Assembly: GCA_031082145.1 (NCBI GenBank)
Contig: JAVHLP010000001.1
Span: 444,885-508,884, forward strand
DNA length: 64,000 nucleotides
DNA from: a bacterium
GTDB lineage: Bacteria; Bacillota; Sulfobacillia; UBA995
Reading direction: 5' to 3'
In this document: positions 28,660-38,296 of the stretch, piece by piece
Layout of the letters: each line of letters starts with the position of its first letter
Position numbering within the stretch: position 1 is the stretch's first letter
The notes under the pieces: model-generated
Seen by the model: only the letters and a program-made list of their open reading frames with translations
Database searches by the model: none
Told to the model about the DNA's origin: nothing
Position numbers and translations under genes: made by a program

Positions 28660-29223
28660 TCACCGCACGTGCCCCTCTGACCACAGGGCGTTCCACCACA
28701 CAGCCAGGGCCCCCAGGCCCATAGCGGCCACCACGGCCAGCAACACCCCGGTCCCGGAACTCCCCCAGGAGATTACCAGCCACCGAAGACCACTCCAGAG
28801 GGCGAACGCCGCCCCCCGCAAGGCCCCCACGGCCATCCCCCGGAGCAGACCCCAGGCCTGCGCCCCGGGGGCCGGGTCTTGCATCAGGCGGGCGAACACG
28901 GCGAGGCCACCCGCCAGGAAGAACACCGTCAGCCACTGCCAGCCGGTTGCCACCCCTCGTGACGGCAACTCACATCTCCGCGCCGCCTCCAGCAGTCTGG
29001 CCGTGAGCGAGGGCGGGACGGGGACGCTCTCCCATATCGCGAGCGTGGTGGCCAGGCGAAAACCCCGGTTGTAGACATACCGGCATTCCTGGCACCGTCC
29101 GAGGTGTTCCTGGAGCGACTCGCGCCGGGCCAGCCCCAGCTCACCGTCGAGCAGCGCATACCACTCTCTCTCAGCCGGGCATCGCTCCGGCAAGTCGTCT
29201 CGCCTCCTCTCCCTCTCCGTCAA
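28660..29223 (-). CDS. Putative anti-sigma factor with zinc-finger motif
   Basis: HLGRCQECR (HxxxCxxC), TM segments, overlaps the sigma factor gene. Confidence 0.75.
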   Translation of the reverse strand: MTERERRRDDLPERCPAEREWYALLDGELGLARRESLQEHLGRCQECRYVYNRGFRLATTLAIWESVPVPPSLTARLLEAARRCELPSRGVATGWQWLTVFFLAGGLAVFARLMQDPAPGAQAWGLLRGMAVGALRGAAFALWSGLRWLVISWGSSGTGVLLAVVAAMGLGALAVWWNALWSEGHVR

Positions 29224-29692
29224 GCCTATCCCTGAGCCGCTGCCTGGCCCGGTACAGGCGGTTCCTGACCAGGCTGAGGGGCCAGCCCAGGACGCGGGCG
29301 ATCTCCTCGTAGGAGAGTTCCTGGTAGTAGCGGAGGATCACCACCTGCCGGTAGAGCAGGGGAAGCTCCGATACCGCCCGCCGCACGTCGCCGGCCAGTT
29401 CGCGGTGTGCCGCCTGCCACTCTGGCTGGGCGGTGACGCCGGCGGGGAGCTCGCCGTCCAGTAAGGTCTCTCGCCCCAGCCGCCGCCACCGGTCGGCGCA
29501 CAGGTTCAACACCGTGCGGTAGAGGTAGGACCGGGTGCCGCCGGGGTTCCTGCCCCGAGCGAGCATCCCCAACAGGCGCAGGAAGGCCTCCTGGGTGATC
29601 TCCCCCGCCGTGTCGGCGCTGCCGGTCAGACGACGGGCCAGATTGTAGACGGCATGCTGGTGTTCGCGGACTATCGTCTCGGGATCGGCCAT
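29171..29692 (-). CDS. ECF-family RNA polymerase sigma factor
   Basis: EITQEAFLRLLGML, LPLLYRQVVILRYYQELSYEEIARVLGWPLSLVRNRLYRARQRLRD; ATG at 29692. Confidence 0.88.
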   Translation of the reverse strand: MADPETIVREHQHAVYNLARRLTGSADTAGEITQEAFLRLLGMLARGRNPGGTRSYLYRTVLNLCADRWRRLGRETLLDGELPAGVTAQPEWQAAHRELAGDVRRAVSELPLLYRQVVILRYYQELSYEEIARVLGWPLSLVRNRLYRARQRLRDRLDGEGEEARRLAGAMPG

Positions 29693-29780
29693 CGCCGCCT
29701 CCAGTCCCCATCTCGCCTCACCTGTTACAACGTTCGGGGACGGGGAAAGTCTGACCCGCGCCCGATCCTGCTGGCAGCAG

Positions 29781-30581
29781 TTAGCGGGTATGCGGGTCGA
29801 GCCGATCCCGCAGACCATCCCCCAGCAGATTGAACCCCAGGACGGTGACGGCTATCGCCAGACCGGGGAACACCGCCATCCAGGGCCCCCGGCCGAGGAA
29901 ACTCTGGGCCTCGCCGATCATCCTCCCCCAACTGGGATCAGGGGGTTGAACGCCCAACCCCAGATAGCTGAGGGCCGCCTCGGCCAGCACGGCGGTGGAC
30001 ACGCTGAGGCTGGCCTGGATGACCAGCGGGGTAGCCAGACCGGGCAGCAGGTGGCGGAGGAGGATGTGCCCATTGGTGGCCCCCAGAGCCCTCGCCGCCT
30101 CGACGTACTGCTCTTCCCGGAGGGATAGCACCGATCCCCGGGTCAGCCGGGCAAAGACCGGTATATTCACCAGACCTATGGCCAGAGCGGTGTTCAAGTT
30201 CCCCGGCCCCCGCACGGCCACCACCATGAGGGCAAACAGGATGGCGGGAAAGGTCAGCATGGCATCCACCGCCCGCATCAGCAGTTCATCGGCCAAGCCA
30301 CGGTGCAGGCCCGAGAGCGCCCCAGCCAAGCCGCCGGCCCCGAGGCCGATGGCTACGGCCCCCAGGGCCACGGCGAGGCTCGGCAGCCCGGCCGCCAGGA
30401 CCCGGCTGAAGATGTCCCGGCCGTACTGGTCGGTGCCAAAGAAGTGGGCGGCCCCCGGGGGCTGTACCCGGTTGCCGATATCCATGGCGAGCGGGTCACG
30501 GGGGACGGCGAGCGCCCCGACCATCGTGGCCGCCAGCACAAGGCCGACCAGAGAGAAGCCAAGGGTCAGGTTCCGGTTCAC
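29781..30581 (-). CDS. ABC transporter permease (DppC/NikC-like)
   Basis: AHFFGTDQYGRDIFSRVLAAGLPSLAVALGAV; EAARALGATNGHILLRHLLP. Confidence 0.88.
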   Translation of the reverse strand: MNRNLTLGFSLVGLVLAATMVGALAVPRDPLAMDIGNRVQPPGAAHFFGTDQYGRDIFSRVLAAGLPSLAVALGAVAIGLGAGGLAGALSGLHRGLADELLMRAVDAMLTFPAILFALMVVAVRGPGNLNTALAIGLVNIPVFARLTRGSVLSLREEQYVEAARALGATNGHILLRHLLPGLATPLVIQASLSVSTAVLAEAALSYLGLGVQPPDPSWGRMIGEAQSFLGRGPWMAVFPGLAIAVTVLGFNLLGDGLRDRLDPHTR

Positions 30582-31525
30582 GGTCTCGGCCCGATCCGGG
30601 GATCGAGCTTGATGTACAGAAGGTCGACGGCGGAGTTCACGGTCACAATGGCCACCGCCACGAGTAGCACCGTCCCCTGGACCAGGGGCAGGTCCCGGCT
30701 GGAGATGGCGTGCAGGAGCAGCCGGCCCACTCCGGGCAGCGAGAATACCTGCTCCACCACAACGCTCCCGGCCAGCAGGGCCCCAAGCTGCAATCCCAGC
30801 ATGGTAAGGGGCGGGATAAAGGCGTTGCGCAGAGCGTGCCCATACACCACCCGGCGCTCGGGGAGGCCCTTGGCCCAGGCGGTGCGCACGTAGTCCCGGG
30901 TGAGCACGTCTAGCAACGAACCGCGCACCAGGCGGGACATCACGGCCACGCGCGCGGCGGCCAGGGCGATGGCGGGCAGTACCAAGTGGCTGAGAGCCCG
31001 GCCCGCCCCCGCCTCCCAGCCCGGGAAGCCGCCCGCAGGAAGCACCGGCCAGAGCAGGGAGAAGACGATGATGAGGATCATGCCTAGCCAGAAGGCGGGT
31101 ACTGCCAGCCCCAGTTGGGTCAAGGTGAGCACGGCCAGATCGACGCCTTGCCCCCGGCGGACCGCCGCCGTCACGCCCAGCAAGATCGATCCGGCAGTCG
31201 TGACCGCCATCGCCAGCAGCGCCAGGGGGATGGTGACAGGCAGGCGTTCTCGTACGAGATCCACGACCGGCCGCCGGTAGCTCAACGACCGGCCGAGATC
31301 ACCGCGGGCCACGCCCCCCAACCAGTGGAGGTAGCGGGCGGCCACCGGACGGTCAAGCCCCAACTCGGCCCGGAGTTGGGCCAGAGCCTCGGCGGTGGCC
31401 TCAGTGCCGAGGACGATCTGGGCAGGATCGCCGGGCAGGACCTGGAAGACCAGGAACACGATGGTTCCCACTACCAGCAGGGTGCCAGCCAGGCCGGCCG
31501 CCCGACGGGCCAGCCGGCCTGTCAC
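30578..31525 (-). CDS. ABC transporter permease (DppB/NikB-like)
   Basis: VFQVLPGDPAQIVLG, RGDLGRSLSYRRPV, EQVFSLPGVGRLLLHAI. Confidence 0.88.
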   Translation of the reverse strand: MTGRLARRAAGLAGTLLVVGTIVFLVFQVLPGDPAQIVLGTEATAEALAQLRAELGLDRPVAARYLHWLGGVARGDLGRSLSYRRPVVDLVRERLPVTIPLALLAMAVTTAGSILLGVTAAVRRGQGVDLAVLTLTQLGLAVPAFWLGMILIIVFSLLWPVLPAGGFPGWEAGAGRALSHLVLPAIALAAARVAVMSRLVRGSLLDVLTRDYVRTAWAKGLPERRVVYGHALRNAFIPPLTMLGLQLGALLAGSVVVEQVFSLPGVGRLLLHAISSRDLPLVQGTVLLVAVAIVTVNSAVDLLYIKLDPRIGPRP

Positions 31526-31534
31526 CGGCGAGCC

Positions 31535-33067
31535 CTACCTGGTCTTGTGGACGGTGCTGAGATCATAAACATCGATCGGGAAGAACCTCCATCCCCGCAC
31601 CGTCTCTGCCGCCCCCATCACGTGGTGGGGAGCCTGCAGCCACACCGCCACCGCATCGCCGGTCAGGGTCTTCTGAAGGAGAGAGTACAGCTGGTGGCGG
31701 CGGGCGAGGTCGGTGCAGGCGGCCGCCTCGGCTATCAGCTGGTCATAAACGGGGTTGTCGTAATTCATGTAATTCTCCCTGCTCTTGGACACGTACCGAT
31801 TGAGGAAGGGGTCGGGGTCAAGACGGCCGGTGTGGCCGATGACCGTCAGGTGGTACTGGCGTTGCTCGTAGATCTCCTTCAGCCAGCGCCCCCATTCCAC
31901 GACCTCCAGGCGAGCCCGGATGCCGCCGGCTCGTAGCTGATCGGCGATGATCTCGCCGGCCCGCCGGTGCAACTCGTAGGCGTCGGGCAGGTGAATGGTG
32001 ACCTCGAACCCGTCCGGATAGCCGGCCTCCCCGAGAAGCTGACGAGCCCGGGCCGGATCGTGTTCATAGGCCCCGGTCAGATCCTCGTAGTAGGGGCTGA
32101 CCGGGGGCATGTGACTGCCGATGACGGTTCCGTAACCCCAGACCGCCCCGTCCACCACCGCTTGACGGTCGACCAGGTGGCTGAGAGCCCGGCGCACACG
32201 CAGGTCGTCGAAGGGAGGCCGGGCGTTGTTGATGGCCAGTAGCTGCACGGCGTTCATGGGGGCGGACAACACCTTGAGCCCGGGGGTGGACCGGACCTGA
32301 TCCGCAGTCTCGGGCGGCAAGACGGTGATCACATCCACCTGCCCAGCCTGGAGGTGTCGGAGTTGCACCGCCCCGTCGGGGATGATCTGGAAGACGACCT
32401 CATCCAGGTAAGGCAGCTCATCCACGCCGTACTCCTCGAACCGGGCCAGCTTGACGTGCTGCTGTGGTCGCCATTCCACAAAGCGGAAGGGCCCTGACCC
32501 AACCGGTTGGTTGAAGAGGTCGGCGGCGTCCACGGGAACCACCGCCGCCCAGCCCATGGCGAGGTTGGACAGAAAGGCGGCCGAGTACTCAGCGAGGCGG
32601 ATGACGAGGGTGTGCTCCCCGGCTATGACGAGTTCGCCGATCACCGCGTAGTCCTTGCGCCGGGGATGCCCCGTCGCCGGGTCCAACAGCCGTTCGAAGC
32701 TGGCCTTGACTGCCGCGGCGTCGGCGGCGCGACCGTCGTGGAACCTCGCGCCGGGGCGCAGGTAAAAGGTGTACGCCAGCCCGTCGGGAGACACCTCCCA
32801 CTCAAGGGCCAGGGCCGATTCCAGTTCACCGTTGGGATCGACCTGCACCAGGGTCTCGTAGAGGTTGCGGGTGATCTGGAAGGTGGCCGCAGCGACCGCC
32901 TTGTGGGGATCCAATCCCGCCGGATCGGCGGGAACGGCCACCACCAGGGTGCCGCCCCGTACCGGAGAGGGATCGGCGTGCGGCAGGGCAGGCCCGGGCC
33001 GGCAGCCGGCCAGGAGACTCGCCAGCAAGGTGGCCGCCAGAATGGCGGCCGTCATCCGATAGGACAT
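31535..33067 (-). CDS. ABC transporter substrate-binding protein, family 5 (peptide/nickel type)
   Basis: Lipobox LLAGC; GGTLVVAVPADPAGLDPHKAV; ATG at 33067. Confidence 0.88.
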   Translation of the reverse strand: MSYRMTAAILAATLLASLLAGCRPGPALPHADPSPVRGGTLVVAVPADPAGLDPHKAVAAATFQITRNLYETLVQVDPNGELESALALEWEVSPDGLAYTFYLRPGARFHDGRAADAAAVKASFERLLDPATGHPRRKDYAVIGELVIAGEHTLVIRLAEYSAAFLSNLAMGWAAVVPVDAADLFNQPVGSGPFRFVEWRPQQHVKLARFEEYGVDELPYLDEVVFQIIPDGAVQLRHLQAGQVDVITVLPPETADQVRSTPGLKVLSAPMNAVQLLAINNARPPFDDLRVRRALSHLVDRQAVVDGAVWGYGTVIGSHMPPVSPYYEDLTGAYEHDPARARQLLGEAGYPDGFEVTIHLPDAYELHRRAGEIIADQLRAGGIRARLEVVEWGRWLKEIYEQRQYHLTVIGHTGRLDPDPFLNRYVSKSRENYMNYDNPVYDQLIAEAAACTDLARRHQLYSLLQKTLTGDAVAVWLQAPHHVMGAAETVRGWRFFPIDVYDLSTVHKTR

Positions 33068-33120
33068 CTCCCCATCCTCCTTGTGAGCACGGGAGTGAGG
33101 ACGGGAGGCACTCCCCGGAG

Positions 33121-33146
33121 AAAACCCCCCTGCGCCAACAGGGAGG
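33121..33146 (-). terminator. Intrinsic terminator-like hairpin in the leader of the ABC substrate-binding gene
   Basis: On minus strand CCTCCCTG-TTGGCG-CAGGGGGG-TTTT, about 54 nt upstream of the SBP ATG. Confidence 0.55.
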
Positions 33147-33292
33147 CGACCTCGAGGGCACACGCTGCCCGGGCGCCTGACTCCCCTTGGTCCCAGTCCT
33201 CACGGATCCAAGCCTGAGGTTACCTGCGCCGTGCTCTGACTAGATTCTACCACATCCCGGGATGCGGGAGCAACCGGCAGGCTCGAGCTTCG

Positions 33293-34666
33293 CTACCAAG
33301 CCACCCGCTCCACGCCGGCCGCCAGCAGCCCCGCAGCCACCTCTGCCTTGATGGCCTCCAGGATCCCTGCCGTCTCGCCTTCGCAGCGCACAACCAGGGC
33401 GGGCTGGGTGTTGGAGGCGCGGACCAGGCCCCAACCGCCGGGGAAGATAACCCGAGCGCCGTCCACCGCGATAACCTCCCGGGCGGCCGCGAAGTGGCCG
33501 GTGACCGCGTCCACCACCGCCCGCTTCCGATCGTCGGGGCAGTCAACCCGTATCTCCGGGGTGGCATGGTAGCGAGGGAGGTCGGCTACCAGTTCCGAGA
33601 GGGGCCGACCGGCGGCCGCCAGGAGCCTGAGCAGGCGGCCTGCGGCATACAGGGCATCGTCGAATCCGAAGTATTCGTCGGCGAAGAACATGTGGCCGGA
33701 CATCTCGCCGGTGAAGACCGCGCCAAGTTCCTTCATCCGCGCCTTGATGAGGGAGTGACCGGTCCGGGTCCAGAGCGGCTCCCCGCCCAGCCGGCGGACC
33801 TCATCCACAAGTGCTTGCGAGCACTTGACCTCGACAAGGACCGGGGTGCCGGGCCGGAAGGGCAGGATCTCCCGCCAGTACAGGCACATCAGAAGATCGC
33901 CCCAGACCACGTTGCCCTCATTGTCTACCACACCCAGCCGATCGCCGTCGCCGTCGAAGGCAATGCCGAGGTCGGCCCGGTGTCCGGACACCGCCTCGAT
34001 CAGGTCCCGGAGGTTGGCCGGTTGAGTCGGATCGGGGTGATGATGGGGGAAACGGGGATCGGACTCGCAGTACAGCGGAACCACGTCGCAGCCCCAACTC
34101 TCCAGCACCGAGACCGCGAACAGGGCGGCGGTCCCGTTGCCGCAGTCACAGGCAACTTTGAGCCTCCGCCCCGGCAGGCGGATCCCGTCCTTGAGCATGG
34201 CCAGGTAGCCGGGAACCGGATCCTGTCGCCGGACGCGGCCGGGAGCAACCGCCGGCAGTGACGCGCCGGCTCGGCGACGCAAGTCCTGGATCTGGTCGCC
34301 GTGCAGAGCCGCCCCCTCCAGGACTATCTTGAACCCGTTGAATTCGGGGGGGTTGTGGCTGGCCGTGACCATGACGGCCGCATCGGTCCGGTACTCTCGA
34401 TCGGCGTAGTAGAGAATGGGGGTGATGACGGTACCGGTATCGACGACGTCGCAGCCCGCGCCGGTCAACCCTTCCGCCAGCACCCCGGCCAGGCCGGGAG
34501 AGGAGAAGCGGTTGTCCTGGCCTACGGCGACAGTGCGGCCGCCACGTTCGCGGACCAGAGAGCCGAGGGCCATGCCGAGGCGCTTCACACCGGCGGGCGG
34601 CAACTGGCCGGGCACGACACCCCTGATGTCGTACTCGCGGAACACGTCGGGATGGAGTCCGGTCAT
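33293..34666 (-). CDS. Phosphomannomutase/phosphoglucomutase
   Basis: FREYDIRGVV, VMVTASHNPPEFNGFK, FDGDGDRLGVVD, GEMSGHMFF. Confidence 0.92.
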   Translation of the reverse strand: MTGLHPDVFREYDIRGVVPGQLPPAGVKRLGMALGSLVRERGGRTVAVGQDNRFSSPGLAGVLAEGLTGAGCDVVDTGTVITPILYYADREYRTDAAVMVTASHNPPEFNGFKIVLEGAALHGDQIQDLRRRAGASLPAVAPGRVRRQDPVPGYLAMLKDGIRLPGRRLKVACDCGNGTAALFAVSVLESWGCDVVPLYCESDPRFPHHHPDPTQPANLRDLIEAVSGHRADLGIAFDGDGDRLGVVDNEGNVVWGDLLMCLYWREILPFRPGTPVLVEVKCSQALVDEVRRLGGEPLWTRTGHSLIKARMKELGAVFTGEMSGHMFFADEYFGFDDALYAAGRLLRLLAAAGRPLSELVADLPRYHATPEIRVDCPDDRKRAVVDAVTGHFAAAREVIAVDGARVIFPGGWGLVRASNTQPALVVRCEGETAGILEAIKAEVAAGLLAAGVERVAW

Positions 34667-34776
34667 ACCTGACTCGGTTCGAGACGGAGACGATGGATCC
34701 TGCCTCAAGTTCGCCGGCCGAGCTACCGGTCTCGGTCCGGGCACGGCCACCTCAACGTCGCCATCGGGTCCGGGGG

Positions 34777-35736
34777 TCAGGCCGGCCCACTCGGGACCTC
34801 GAGAGTAACGGCGCCCGTCGGGCACACCCGCACGCACTGCCCGCACCCCAGGCACTTGTCGATGTCCAAAGCGATCCCCTCCCCGGTTAACTCGCGGGCG
34901 TCGAAGATGCAACGCTTGACGCAGACACCGCAACCGTTGCAGACATCGGCGTCGGTGACCGCCAGGTAACCGGCGGAGGCGATGGTGCGCGGCAGGCCAT
35001 ACTGCTTCAGGCCTCGGACGAACACGCAGCAACACTCACAGCAATTGCAGATGACCCGCGCCGGCTGCCGCATGGCCGGGTTGTCCATGCAGTGCACCAG
35101 GCCATCGTCTGCCGCCCGGGCCAGCAAGTGCTGGGCCTGACGCTGGTCCAGGGATCGCCCGAGTCCTCGTTCCCGGTAGTAGGCAGTCGCGTCGCCCAAG
35201 CTCAGGCAGACGTTGCGCGGCCTCTCGCACTCACCCATGGCCACCCGGCACACGCAGTCGATGACCACCACCGACCCCGCGGCGGCCAACACCTCGGCGG
35301 CCACGGTATAGGGAACCACCACGTGGTGATCCAGGTGAGCCAGGGTCCCTTCGGCCGGCAGGACCCGGAAGGGCGCCGTCTGAACCTCCCGGAAGCGCCG
35401 GAGGTTCCGCTCCAGGAAGTGCCGGCGAAAGACCTCCCGTTCCGCTCCGGGCTGACGGGCGTAGCGGGCCGAAAGCAGGTACTGGTAGAGCACGTCCCGC
35501 CAGGAACTGAGGGCGTACCCGGCACCCTCCCGCTCAAGGTAGCCGGAGTGGTAGAGCTCTACCATGAGATGGGTCTCGGGAGCAGTCTCCGGCAGGTGGC
35601 CGGTCCCGGCGAGCGCCAGCACCCGTGCTTCGCCGGGGGTGAACATGCGCCGGAGGATCTCCGCGCTCGCGTTCTCGCCCAGCCGCCCTGCGAGGACGGC
35701 GTAGAAGTCCACAGAACCCACCTCCAGCCCTCTCAT
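34777..35736 (-). CDS. 4Fe-4S dicluster ferredoxin-domain protein with Cys-rich CNCCECCC motif
   Basis: CNGCGVCVKRC, CLGCGQCVRVCPTG, VICNCCECCCVFVRG. Confidence 0.8.
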   Translation of the reverse strand: MRGLEVGSVDFYAVLAGRLGENASAEILRRMFTPGEARVLALAGTGHLPETAPETHLMVELYHSGYLEREGAGYALSSWRDVLYQYLLSARYARQPGAEREVFRRHFLERNLRRFREVQTAPFRVLPAEGTLAHLDHHVVVPYTVAAEVLAAAGSVVVIDCVCRVAMGECERPRNVCLSLGDATAYYRERGLGRSLDQRQAQHLLARAADDGLVHCMDNPAMRQPARVICNCCECCCVFVRGLKQYGLPRTIASAGYLAVTDADVCNGCGVCVKRCIFDARELTGEGIALDIDKCLGCGQCVRVCPTGAVTLEVPSGPA

Positions 35737-35900
35737 ACGGGGGAGGTGGCCGTTTGTCCTCCCCGGGTTTCAGGCTAGCCCTGCCACAGCCCCGTTCGCC
35801 TGCCGAACCAATCTCCTGGATCCCTCGTCTGCCGGCCGTCCTCACAGAAAACTATGGCCGGTTGTACCATCCCCGGGTCCGAGCCCGGTCCCGACCTGGC

Positions 35901-36278
35901 TCACGCTCCGAGCCGCTCCGCCTTGGACAAGTAAGCCTTCCTCAAGAGACGCATCTTGGCCGGCAGTTCAGGGGATTCCTTGCCGATGAAGTCATGAAGG
36001 TTAGAACAGGTCTCAAACCCGTCGCAGGCCGCGCAGTTCAAGACACCCTTCCCCTCGGCACAGACACGTACCTTGCAGGTGTAGCAGTAGGCGGCAAGGA
36101 AGCGCGGGTCGCTAGAGCCACACCCCAGGCAGACCCATTCTTCAGGTTCCCCGCCGCCCGAAAACCTCGCGGCGACCTGCTTAAGGAGCTCAATGTCCCC
36201 TCTCACCGTGGCCTTGCGGGCGCGACACTCCCCGCAATCAATACCGCAGTATCCGAGCATGATAGCCCCGCCTTTCAC
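35901..36278 (-). CDS. DUF3795-like Cys-rich protein
   Basis: MLGYCGIDCGECRARKAT, VCLGCGSSDPRFLAAYCYTCKVRVC. Confidence 0.7.
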   Translation of the reverse strand: MKGGAIMLGYCGIDCGECRARKATVRGDIELLKQVAARFSGGGEPEEWVCLGCGSSDPRFLAAYCYTCKVRVCAEGKGVLNCAACDGFETCSNLHDFIGKESPELPAKMRLLRKAYLSKAERLGA

Positions 36279-36572
36279 TGACGGCGAGCCCAGGTAACGA
36301 CTCCGCCGCCTTATGATGGTTACAGTGTACCCCCCCCGCTTGACGCTATGTCAATCCGATTCCAGGCAGTTTCCGGCGGTGACTGCCCAAGTCGAGAGGA
36401 AGCGGCTGTCGCGTCGTCTGCTCTCAGGCCTTCATAACCGCCTTCACCCTCGGCCGGGGGCGTTTGGGGTGAGCCCCATCATCGGCCTGGCCCCGGTGCT
36501 TGCGGGAGTGCTGGTAGCGGCGGCAGGCATCCGACAGGGGTTTCGTGACGTCGATGGCAAGCATTGTTCTTG

Positions 36573-36602
36573 TTGACGAAACGTCCAACTCCGGTCTATC
36601 AT
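36573..36602 (+). promoter_or_regulatory. Sigma-A-type promoter TTGACG-N18-TATCAT
   Basis: -35 36573-36578, -10 36597-36602; upstream of the MFS pseudogene. Confidence 0.5.
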
Positions 36603-36703
36603 TGGATCAGGGTCTTCAGAGGAGGACAGGAAGATGATCCACACCGGCGGGGTCTGAGTCCTCCCGCCGTTGGGATCCTTCCCGACGTTGCATCAGAGAG
36701 AGA

Positions 36704-36733
36704 GCGCCCGGCCGGTATCGCCCGGCCGGGCGC
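36704..36733 (+). other. Perfect 12-bp GC-rich hairpin in the leader of the MFS pseudogene
   Basis: GCGCCCGGCCGG-TATCGC-CCGGCCGGGCGC. Confidence 0.6.
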
Positions 36734-36783
36734 CGGCTTTCCGGCCCAGGCCACCGGCGGGGACCACTCCCGGGGAGGTGTCC

Positions 36784-37593
36784 CGTGCGACGAGTGCTGG
36801 CCGGATGGCGTTCGCTAGCGCCTGATCTGCGCTTCTCTACTGGTCCATCTTGCTGAGCGGCCTGGCCCACAATGCCTGCCACGGGCTGCGGCCACCCTTC
36901 CTCCGGGGACAGGGGGTGCCGGTGGAACGGGTAGGCCTCTTCTTCGCCGCCGTGACGGCGACCGGGGAGGTGCGGCAAGTCAGCATCGCCTCCTCTCGGG
37001 AGCGAAGGCCGGGGTGTACTGCGGAACGGGATCCCGGAGGGTGATGGGGGCCGCCTTGCTCTGGTTTCTCATCGGCCTAGAGATGGGGTCTGCTCGACCC
37101 GGTGAGCCGGTTGCTGGTGGTGGACGCCTTCAACGTCACCTGGCTGTCGGTCGGCCAGGTGGGCGTGTTCGCCTCGCTGGCCGCCATGGTCGCAACGCTA
37201 GGCGGGGAAATGCTGGCCGACCGTCGCCGGCGGGTGGCCATCGTCACCGCAAGCTTCCTGCTCGGCGCCGTCGCCTTCAGCGCCCTTCCCTGGGCGCCAC
37301 GGTTGGAGGTGGCGTATTCAGCTTACTTCCTCACTTTACCTGGTCGTAGCCTGCAACGGCCCGGCCCTGGACGCCATGACCCGGGAGGTAGTGCCGGGCG
37401 CCTCTCGTGGCCGTTTCCTCGGGCTTACCAGCACCCTGGTGATGCCGGGGATGACGCTGGGCTCGGCGCCCGCCGGGTGGCTGTACGCCCGGGCCCGGGG
37501 CTGCCCTTCACCCTGGCCGGTGCCCTGGAGTTAACCCTGGCGATCGTGGTGCTCACCACCCTGCGGGCGGGGGATGGCCGGCCCCGGAGATGA
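36784..37593 (+). pseudogene. Decayed MFS transporter gene with several frameshifts
   Basis: MFS-like fragments in shifting frames: LLYWSILLSGLAHNACHGLRPPFLRGQGVPVERVGLFFAAVTATGEV; ALLWFLIGLEMG; GQVGVFASLAAMVATLGGEMLADRRRRVAIVTASFLLGAVAFSALPW; TREVVPGASRGRFLGLTSTLVMPGMTLGSAPAGWLY. Confidence 0.7.
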
Positions 37594-38250
37594 GCCGGGA
37601 CAGGCCTTCTCCGGGCCGATCTCGCCGCCGGTGCCGACGGTCACCACCCGGACCGGCACCGGGCGGGCGGACTCCCGGACCGCCTCGGCGACCAGGCGCG
37701 CCAGTCCGTGGCAGCAGGGCACTTCCATGTGGGCGATGACGAACCCCTGTGGCAGGGCTTCCCGGATCACCAGGGCTAGCCGGCCGACCATGTCCCGCGG
37801 ATCATCCAGCTTGGGGCAGCCGACCAGCACCGGCCGGTCCCGCCGCAGCCCACGCTGGAAGTCGGAGCACACCACCGGCACACAGTCCGCGACCACCAGG
37901 ATCTCCTTGCCGGCCAGGAAGGGCGCCCGGGGAGCGACCAGCCGCAGCTGCACCGGCCACTGCCCCCGTTCCCGCTCCCCCAGGCCGGGGCACACCGGGC
38001 AGGCCCTCGCGGCGGCGAGATGCTTCTCCACCGCCACCGGGTCAAAGCTCTCCGCCTCGCGCTCCTCCACGGTGATAGCCCCCCGGGGACACTCGCCCAG
38101 GCAAGCTCCCAGTCCATCGCAGAAGCTATCGCCGACTAGGCGGGCCTTCCCGCCCTCGACCCGCAGCGCGCCTTCTGCGCAGGCGGGGACACAAAGACCG
38201 CAACCGTCGCAAAGATCCTCGTTGATTCTCACTACCAGGCGTCTTGTCAT
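37531..38250 (-). CDS. Ferredoxin-domain (2x 4Fe-4S) protein
   Basis: CDGCGLCVPACAEGAL, CDGLGACLGECPRGAI; overlaps the end of the MFS pseudogene. Confidence 0.8.
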   Translation of the reverse strand: MTRRLVVRINEDLCDGCGLCVPACAEGALRVEGGKARLVGDSFCDGLGACLGECPRGAITVEEREAESFDPVAVEKHLAAARACPVCPGLGERERGQWPVQLRLVAPRAPFLAGKEILVVADCVPVVCSDFQRGLRRDRPVLVGCPKLDDPRDMVGRLALVIREALPQGFVIAHMEVPCCHGLARLVAEAVRESARPVPVRVVTVGTGGEIGPEKACPGSSPGPAIPRPQGGEHHDRQG

Positions 38251-38296
38251 GCTCGGCCTCCTTCCTAGTCCATTGTAGCGCATCACCGGCCCGTTT

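Noticed and set aside
36313-36576. Possible transposase remnant or small membrane ORF
   Set aside because: No transposase motif on either strand; the hydrophobic stretch alone is insufficient.
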